Source: Nocardioides sp. (GTDB lineage Bacteria; Actinomycetota; Actinomycetes; Propionibacteriales; Nocardioidaceae). From it: DNA of 59,012 nucleotides. Under the pieces are notes generated by a model, which was not told where the DNA came from, did not search any database, and saw only the letters and a list, made by a program, of their open reading frames with translations. Every line of letters begins with the position of its first letter. Within the stretch, counting starts at the first letter, position 1. The stretch covers positions 1 through 59,012 of the forward strand of contig NZ_JAOPWY010000185.1 of assembly GCF_025965415.1 (NCBI RefSeq). The letters run 5' to 3'. Shown here piece by piece: positions 53,870 to 59,012 of the stretch. The translations under genes and the position numbers were made by a program.

Positions 53870-53901
53870 GGCGAGGCGACCGACGCCGGTGGCCCGGCCC
53901 G

Positions 53902-53907
53902 TAGACT
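53902..53907 (+). promoter_or_regulatory. -10 element of leaderless ispH transcript
   Basis: TAGACT (TANNNT) ends seven bases before ATG 53915. The divergent xseA promoter is 33 bases away. Confidence 0.6.
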
Positions 53908-53914
53908 CGCCCCC

Positions 53915-54958
53915 ATGACCCTTCGACACGACGCCGCTGGCGCGTCGTCTGCTCAGGCCGGCGCCACCGACCTCGGCCTTCCTCCCGTCCTCGACCCCGA
54001 GAGCGCGAAGAACGTGCTGCTGGCGGCCCCGCGTGGCTACTGCGCCGGCGTGGACCGGGCCGTGATCACCGTCGAGAAGGCGCTCGACCTCTACGGCGCG
54101 CCGGTCTACGTCCGCAAGCAGATCGTCCACAACAAGCACGTGGTGGCCAACCTCGAGTCGCGCGGCGCGATCTTCGTCGAGGAGCTCGACGAGGTGCCCG
54201 AGGGCCGGACCGTCGTCTTCTCCGCGCACGGCGTCTCGCCGGCCGTGCACGCCCAGGCCGCCGACCGCGGCCTCAAGACCATCGACGCCACCTGCCCGCT
54301 CGTCACCAAGGTCCACCACGAGGCTCGGCGCTTCGCCAGCGACGACTACGACATCCTGCTCATCGGCCACGCGGGCCACGAGGAGGTCGAGGGCACCGCC
54401 GGCGAGGCGCCCGACCACATCCAGCTGGTCCAGAGCCCCGACGACGTCGCGGGCATCGTCGTACGCGACCCCGCGAAGGTCGCCTGGCTCTCGCAGACCA
54501 CGCTGAGCGTCGACGAGACGCTGGAGACCGTCGCCGCGATCCGGGAGAGGTTCCCGCTGCTGCTCGACCCGCCGAGCGACGACATCTGCTACGCCACCCA
54601 GAACCGCCAGCTCGCGGTCAAGGAGATCTCGCCGACCGCCGACCTGGTGATCGTGGTGGGCTCGCGCAACTCGTCCAACTCCGTGCGACTGGTCGAGGTG
54701 GCGCTGGAGGCCGGCGCCAAGGCGTCCTACCTCGTGGACGACCACACCGAGATCGAGGAGTCCTGGCTCGACGGCGTCGACACCGTTTCGGTCACCTCCG
54801 GCGCGTCGGTGCCCGAGGACCTCGTGGAGGGCGTGCTGGCCTTCCTGTCCGAGCGCGGCTACCCCGATGCCCGCGCCGTCCACTCGGCGGAGGAGTCGCT
54901 GATCTTCGCGCTGCCCCCCGAGCTGCGCCGCGACCTCCGGGCCGCGCAGAGGGCCTGA
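53915..54958 (+). CDS. ispH: 4-hydroxy-3-methylbut-2-enyl diphosphate reductase
   Basis: Last enzyme of the MEP isoprenoid pathway, giving IPP and DMAPP, the substrates of the cis-prenyltransferase encoded at 3384. The three [4Fe-4S] cysteines are Cys43 ([13 protein letters not shown]), Cys127 ([12 protein letters not shown]) and Cys225 ([10 protein letters not shown]). The proton-relay HGVSP and [10 protein letters not shown] segments are present. 347 aa, with about 30 extra N-terminal residues compared with E. coli. The YciO gene follows five bases downstream. Confidence 0.96.
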   Translation: MTLRHDAAGASSAQAGATDLGLPPVLDPESAKNVLLAAPRGYCAGVDRAVITVEKALDLYGAPVYVRKQIVHNKHVVANLESRGAIFVEELDEVPEGRTVVFSAHGVSPAVHAQAADRGLKTIDATCPLVTKVHHEARRFASDDYDILLIGHAGHEEVEGTAGEAPDHIQLVQSPDDVAGIVVRDPAKVAWLSQTTLSVDETLETVAAIRERFPLLLDPPSDDICYATQNRQLAVKEISPTADLVIVVGSRNSSNSVRLVEVALEAGAKASYLVDDHTEIEESWLDGVDTVSVTSGASVPEDLVEGVLAFLSERGYPDARAVHSAEESLIFALPPELRRDLRAAQRA

Positions 54959-54963
54959 GCACG

Positions 54964-55587
54964 ATGGCCCGCTACCTCGACATCCACCCCGACAACCCGC
55001 AGCCGCGGCTGGTCGCCCAGGTCGTCGAGGCGCTGCGAGACGACCAGCTGATCGCCTACCCGACCGACTCCGGCTACGCCCTCGGTGCCCAGCTCGGCAA
55101 CCGTGCCGGCCGCGACCGGATCCTCCGGATCCGCGAGCTCGACGACCGCCACCACTTCACCTTGATGTGCAAGGACTTCTCCCAGCTCGGGCAGTTCGTC
55201 CACGTCGACAACGCCGCCTTCCGTGCGATCAAGGCGGCCACCCCGGGGCCCTACACCTTCATCCTCCCGGCGACCGGTGAGGTGCCCAAGCGGCTGATGC
55301 ACCCCAAGAAGCGCACCGTCGGCGTGCGCATCCCCGACCACACGCTCGTCTGCGCGCTGCTCGAGGAGCTCGGCGAGCCGATGCTCACCAGCACGCTGAT
55401 CCTGCCCGGCGAGACCGAGGCGCGGACGATGGGCTGGGAGATCAAGGAGGACCTCGTCCACGTGGTCGACATCGTCGTGGAGTCCGGCGAGGTGACCGCC
55501 GAGCCGACCACGGTGATCGACTGGTCGGAGGCCGAGCCCGTCGTCGTACGACGTGGGGCGGGCGATCCCGAGCGCTTCGAGGCCTGA
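54964..55587 (+). CDS. YciO-type Sua5/YrdC family protein
   Basis: A 207-residue YrdC-fold protein. [18 protein letters not shown] is the nucleotide/threonine-binding front, [11 protein letters not shown] and [11 protein letters not shown] the next blocks, [11 protein letters not shown] the characteristic KR-VG-R-P motif. The YciO branch ([13 protein letters not shown]-terminus) is related to threonylcarbamoyl-AMP synthase for tRNA t6A but its activity is weaker or uncertain. Five bases after ispH, so probably cotranscribed. Confidence 0.88.
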   Translation: MARYLDIHPDNPQPRLVAQVVEALRDDQLIAYPTDSGYALGAQLGNRAGRDRILRIRELDDRHHFTLMCKDFSQLGQFVHVDNAAFRAIKAATPGPYTFILPATGEVPKRLMHPKKRTVGVRIPDHTLVCALLEELGEPMLTSTLILPGETEARTMGWEIKEDLVHVVDIVVESGEVTAEPTTVIDWSEAEPVVVRRGAGDPERFEA

Positions 55588-55605
55588 CGGTCCGAGGACG
55601 GCGGC

Positions 55606-56052
55606 TCAGCCGGCGGACTGGCCGAGCTCGCGACTCAGCTCGGTGGCCATGTCGGCCTCGCCCTCGCGGTGCAGCCGCCAGGCGAGCCAGCACAGGCACA
55701 GGGCGTAGCCGATGAACAGGGCGATGCCGTGGGTGGCGACGCCCGAGACGACGGCCTGCAGGACGCTGTCGGCGGGATCGGCGATCGCGCCGCGGGCGAC
55801 CAGGGCGATGAAGCCGAAGACCGCCGTCATCAGCACCGGCGGCAGCAGTGCCACCAGGAAGAAGTCGCGACGGCGCACCAGCGCGGCCAGGCCCAGGCAG
55901 AGCACCATGAAGCACAGGTCGAAGAACAGCGTCAGGCGGCCGACGAGCAGCACGTCGATGGTGACCGCGGTGAGCGTGACGGCGATGCCGAGGGTCACCA
56001 CCTGCCGGCCGGGCTCGCGCCCGACCTCCCAGAACGCCTCCGCCTGAGTCAC
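55606..56052 (-). CDS. DUF6542 membrane protein
   Basis: 148 residues with four membrane helices: VVTLGIAVTLTAVTIDVLLV, LTLFFDLCFMVLCLGLAALV, FFLVALLPPVLMTAVFGFIA and GIALFIGYALCLCWLAWRL. The family is widespread in actinobacteria, function unknown. GTG 56052 is supported by TAGGTT seven bases upstream. It lies downstream of rmuC on the same strand, 22 bases apart. Confidence 0.78.
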   Translation of the reverse strand: MTQAEAFWEVGREPGRQVVTLGIAVTLTAVTIDVLLVGRLTLFFDLCFMVLCLGLAALVRRRDFFLVALLPPVLMTAVFGFIALVARGAIADPADSVLQAVVSGVATHGIALFIGYALCLCWLAWRLHREGEADMATELSRELGQSAG

Positions 56053-56059
56053 GTCCCTC

Positions 56060-56065
56060 AACCTA
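56060..56065 (-). promoter_or_regulatory. -10 element of leaderless DUF6542 transcript
   Basis: Minus-strand TAGGTT (TANNNT) ends seven bases before GTG 56052 and lies just before the rmuC stop. Confidence 0.5.
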
Positions 56066-56074
56066 GGACCGACC

Positions 56075-57247
56075 TCAGGCACCCTCGGCGCGGCGCGCCG
56101 GAGGGTGATCCGCCTGCTGGGCGAGCAGGTCGTCGAGCGTGGGGTCGTCAGTGATGCTCCCGAGGCCGTCGAGGGCGGTCAGCTCGGTGGCGGTCAGCTC
56201 GGGGGCGGCCAGGGACCGCGGGACGGTCTCGACCTGGCGTGGCTCGGCGAGCGGCTCGGAGGTCACGCCGAGGTCGGCGAAGCGGCGCGCGGAGACCAGC
56301 ACCCGGCCCTCGAGCGAGCCCATCGCCTGGTTGTAGGCCACCACGCTGGCGTTGAGCGAGCGACCGACCCGGTCGAGGTGGCCGGACATCGAGGCCAGGC
56401 GCGCGTGCAGCTCCTGCCCCAGCCGCTGCACCTCGTGGGCCTGGGCGTTGAGGACCTCGTGCTGCCAGCCCTGGGCGACGGTGCGCAGCAGCGCGATCAG
56501 CGTCGACGGGGTGGCGAGGACGACGTTCTTGGCGGCTGCCTGCTCGACGAGGTCGGGCACGGCTTGCAGCGCGGCCTGGAGGATCGCCTCACCCGGCACG
56601 AACAGCACCACGAACTCGGGCGTGCCCGGCAGCGCCTCCCAGTAGCGCCGGGAGCCGAGGTCGCCGATGTGCGTGCGCATGTGCTCGCCGAGCCTGGTGA
56701 GGGCCCCGTCGTGCTCGGCCGGGTCGTCGGAGCCGGTCAGGTCGAGGAAGGCCGCCAGCGGCGCCTTGGCGTCGACGGCGATCGTGCGGCCGCCGGCGAG
56801 CGTGACCACCAGGTCGGGGCGCAGCCGCCCGTCGTCGATGCGGACCTGCTCGGCGAAGTCGCAGTGGTCGACGAGGCCGGCGAGCTCGACGGTGCGGCGC
56901 AGGTGCAGCTCGCCCCACTGCCCGCGCACCTGCGGCTTGCGCAGCGCCGTCGCGAGGGTGGTGGTCTCGCGCCGCAGGGTCTCGGTGGAGTGGCGCATGT
57001 CGGCCACCTGCTGGTGGAGCTGGGCCTGCCAGGCGACCCGGTCGTGCGCGAGGTCGCTGAGCTGGTCCTGGAGCCGGTCGAGGCCGTCCTGGACGACGGC
57101 GTGCTCGGCCACGCGCTGCTGCAGGGCCGCCATGGCCGGGTCGTCGGCGGAGCGGCTGCGCGCCCAGAGCACACCGATCAGTGCGCCCAGCGCGAGACCG
57201 ATCGCGAGCACCAGGGCCAGGACCAGCAGGAGGGGGAAGGTGTCCAT
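56075..57247 (-). CDS. rmuC: DNA recombination protein RmuC
   Basis: An N-terminal membrane helix (LLLVLALVLAIGLALGALIG) is followed by a coiled coil (about 40-110) and the RmuC nuclease-like core: RGQWGELHLRRTVELAGLVD, RPDLVVTLAGGRTIAVDAKA and EFVVLFVPGEAILQAAL, with VVLATPSTLIALLRTVAQGW. The PD-(D/E)XK-type Asp and DAK motif are visible. 390 aa. ATG 57247 has minus-strand CATGCT six bases upstream. RmuC limits inversions at short inverted repeats. Confidence 0.92.
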   Translation of the reverse strand: MDTFPLLLVLALVLAIGLALGALIGVLWARSRSADDPAMAALQQRVAEHAVVQDGLDRLQDQLSDLAHDRVAWQAQLHQQVADMRHSTETLRRETTTLATALRKPQVRGQWGELHLRRTVELAGLVDHCDFAEQVRIDDGRLRPDLVVTLAGGRTIAVDAKAPLAAFLDLTGSDDPAEHDGALTRLGEHMRTHIGDLGSRRYWEALPGTPEFVVLFVPGEAILQAALQAVPDLVEQAAAKNVVLATPSTLIALLRTVAQGWQHEVLNAQAHEVQRLGQELHARLASMSGHLDRVGRSLNASVVAYNQAMGSLEGRVLVSARRFADLGVTSEPLAEPRQVETVPRSLAAPELTATELTALDGLGSITDDPTLDDLLAQQADHPPARRAEGA

Positions 57248-57323
57248 GGATCCAGCATGGGGGCGACCACCGACATCACGCGTAGGACCACGCGAGGAAC
57301 GAGCGCGTCGAAGTCCGTAGACC

Positions 57324-58286
57324 TCAGCCCCGGAACGTACGCCGATAGGCCGAGGGCGAGACCCCGACACTCGCCCGCAGGTGCTGGCGCAGCGACGCGG
57401 CGGTGCCCATCCCGGCCTGCGCCGCGACCTGGTCCACCGGCAGGTCGGTGGACTCGAGCAGGTGCTGGGCGTGGCGGACCCGCTGCTGGGCGACCCACGC
57501 TCCGGGGGACTGACCGGTCTCCTCGCGGAAGCGGCGGGTGAAGGTGCGCACGCTCATCGACGCCTGCAGTGCCAGGGTCGTCACGTCGAGCGGGCGGTGG
57601 AGGTGGGCCTGGGCCCAGGCGCGTACGTCGCCGGTGGTCTCGTCCGCGCGGCCCGGCACGTGGCGCTCGATGAACTGCGCCTGGCCGCCGTCGCGCCAGG
57701 GCGGCACGACCATGTGGCGGGCGACCGCGTTGGCGACGGCGGTGCCGTGGTCGCGGCGCACGAGGTGCAGGCAGAGGTCGATGCCGGCGCTGAGCCCCGC
57801 CGACGTCAGCACCCGGCCGTCGTCGGTGAAGAGGACGTCCTCGTCGAGCGCGGCGGCGGGGTAGAGGCGGCGGAAGTCGTCGGCGTACTTCCAGTGGGTC
57901 GTCGCACGGTGCCCGTCGAGGATCCCGGCCGCGGCGAGCACGAAGGCCCCGGTGCAGATGGAGACCCACCGCGCGCCGGCGGGCACGGACGCGAGCGCGG
58001 CACGAAGGTCGTCGGGGAGCGTGCCCTCGCGGCGCGGACCCGCGACCTGGGTGCCGGGGACGATGACGGTCTCGGCGGTGACGAGGGCCTCGGGCCCGGC
58101 CGAGGGGGCGATGGCGTAGCCCCGGGTCGCGGTCACCGGGGCACCGTCGACGCTGACGACCCGGACGTCGTAGAGCAGGCGGCCGTCGTCGTCCACGGCC
58201 TCGCCGAGGACCTGCGGCGGAATCGTCAGGTCGTAGCCGATCACCGGGGGGATCGCGAGCACGACGACGCGGTGCGGTGAGTGCAT
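57324..58286 (-). CDS. GATase1-like AraC-family regulator (FtrA/GlxA type)
   Basis: The N-terminal DJ-1/PfpI-like domain (VVVLAIPPVIGYDLTIPPQV, with WVSICTGAFVLAAAGILDG carrying the nucleophile-elbow Cys) is followed by two AraC helix-turn-helix motifs (LALQASMSVRTFTRRFREET and VDQVAAQAGMGTAASLRQHL). 320 aa. AAGGAT precedes ATG 58286. It is divergent from an MFS transporter and probably controls it. Confidence 0.9.
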   Translation of the reverse strand: MHSPHRVVVLAIPPVIGYDLTIPPQVLGEAVDDDGRLLYDVRVVSVDGAPVTATRGYAIAPSAGPEALVTAETVIVPGTQVAGPRREGTLPDDLRAALASVPAGARWVSICTGAFVLAAAGILDGHRATTHWKYADDFRRLYPAAALDEDVLFTDDGRVLTSAGLSAGIDLCLHLVRRDHGTAVANAVARHMVVPPWRDGGQAQFIERHVPGRADETTGDVRAWAQAHLHRPLDVTTLALQASMSVRTFTRRFREETGQSPGAWVAQQRVRHAQHLLESTDLPVDQVAAQAGMGTAASLRQHLRASVGVSPSAYRRTFRG

Positions 58287-58358
58287 GGCCGAATCCTTGC
58301 ACATGTTGGCATTTCGGCCACTCGTGGACGGTGACGGCGGTGCACCACACTGGTCCGC

Positions 58359-59012
58359 GTGACGACGACCAGCGCCTCCACGCCCGCATCCCCGGGACCC
58401 GCGGGCCGCCCCGAGGGCCTGCACTGGGCCTGGGTCGTCGCGGCCGTCGCGTTCGTGACCCTCGTCGGCGCCGCGGCCTTCCGCTCCGTGCCCGGCGTGC
58501 TGATCGAGCCCCTGCACGAGGAGTTCGGCTGGTCCCACGGCCTGATCGGCTCGGCGGTGTCGCTCAACCTGATGCTCTTCGGCCTGATGTCGCCGTTCGC
58601 GGCGGCGCTGATGGACCGCTTCGGCGTCCGCCCGGTCGTCACCTTCGCGCTCCTCATGGTCTCCGTCGGCAGCGGGCTGACCGTCTTCATGTCCGAGCCC
58701 TGGCAGCTGATCCTGTGCTGGGGCCTGCTGGTGGGCCTGGGCACCGGCTCGATGTCGATGGCTTTCGTCGCGACGATCACGAGTCGCTGGTTCGTCGCGC
58801 GCCGCGGCCTGGTCAGCGGCATCCTCACCGCGGGCAACGCGACCGGCCAGCTGATCTTCCTGCCCGTCGTCGCGTGGCTCGCGACCCACCACGGCTGGCG
58901 TACGGCGGCGCTGCTGGCCGCGGCCGCCGCCCTGGCCGTGATCCCGCTGGTCCTGCTCCTGCTCCGCAACCACCCCGCCGACCTCGGGCTGCGGGCCCTC
59001 GGCGCCACCGAC
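58359..59012 (+). CDS. MFS transporter, N-terminal part (cut by window edge)
   Basis: The open frame starts at GTG 58359 and runs off the window without a stop (218 residues). WAWVVAAVAFVTLVGAAAFR begins the first helix. Helices 2-6 follow, with the MFS motif A-like loop MDRFGVRPVV and the signature GLGTGSMSMAFVATI and RRGLVSGILTAGNATGQLIF. This is the monocarboxylate-porter/oxalate-type MFS group. CACACT seven bases upstream indicates a leaderless transcript. Confidence 0.88.
   Translation, partial: MTTTSASTPASPGPAGRPEGLHWAWVVAAVAFVTLVGAAAFRSVPGVLIEPLHEEFGWSHGLIGSAVSLNLMLFGLMSPFAAALMDRFGVRPVVTFALLMVSVGSGLTVFMSEPWQLILCWGLLVGLGTGSMSMAFVATITSRWFVARRGLVSGILTAGNATGQLIFLPVVAWLATHHGWRTAALLAAAAALAVIPLVLLLLRNHPADLGLRALGATD

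Overview
The window is high-GC actinobacterial DNA. Codons are strongly G/C-ended, GTG starts are frequent, and many transcripts look leaderless. The gene families (PhoH2, LpqY-SugABC trehalose import, class II GlpX, DUF4245, DUF1707, DUF6542, short-chain cis-prenyltransferase) fit Nocardioidaceae, most likely a Nocardioides-like soil organism; this is inferred from gene content only. I see no rRNA, tRNA, CRISPR array, prophage or intact insertion sequence.

Layout. (1) 1-12 kb: envelope and housekeeping genes with several damaged genes. These are a thioredoxin-fold protein tail, an internally deleted glycosyltransferase, a frameshifted DUF1353 membrane protein, a TrhA/hemolysin III protein, a cis-prenyltransferase, PhoH2, a secreted transglycosylase, class II fumarase, a penicillin-binding protein whose catalytic serine codon is an amber stop, a spermidine-synthase-like protein and an HNH nuclease remnant. 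(2) 12-19.5 kb: a CarH-like MerR/B12 regulator, class I fumarase, a four-gene polyamine/iron-type ABC importer and a PEP-mutase-family enzyme. (3) 19.5-26.5 kb: a flavin monooxygenase, a CapA-M15 peptidase fusion lipoprotein, and a large XRE-STAND regulator divergent from a small secreted protein across three phased 10-bp repeats, then a DUF1707 protein.

(4) 26.5-46 kb is a carbohydrate island. A LacI-flanked operon encodes a binding protein, two permeases, an alpha-galactosidase (GH36) and an alpha-glucosidase (GH13). An MsmK-type ATPase, a GH32 fructosidase, an amylosucrase-type GH13, a complete LpqY-SugABC trehalose-type importer and galactokinase follow. Together they could import alpha-galactosides such as raffinose or melibiose, split them to galactose plus sucrose or glucose, phosphorylate galactose and degrade or convert sucrose. 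The GH36 operon has no ATPase of its own, so the unlinked ATPase at 35046-36131 probably energises it.

(5) 46-59 kb: two alpha/beta hydrolases, GlpX, a molybdate operon led by a DNA-binding TOBE protein (modA, modB, modC), DUF4245, exonuclease VII (xseA, xseB), IspH, a YciO protein, DUF6542, RmuC, a GATase1-AraC regulator and the start of an MFS transporter.

The strongest observations are the amber codon exactly at the SxxK serine of the penicillin-binding protein, the CapA-M15 fusion, the phased repeats between the STAND regulator and the secreted protein, the light-sensor signature in the MerR/B12 protein, and a -10 box placed 6-7 bases before the start codon of at least 16 genes.
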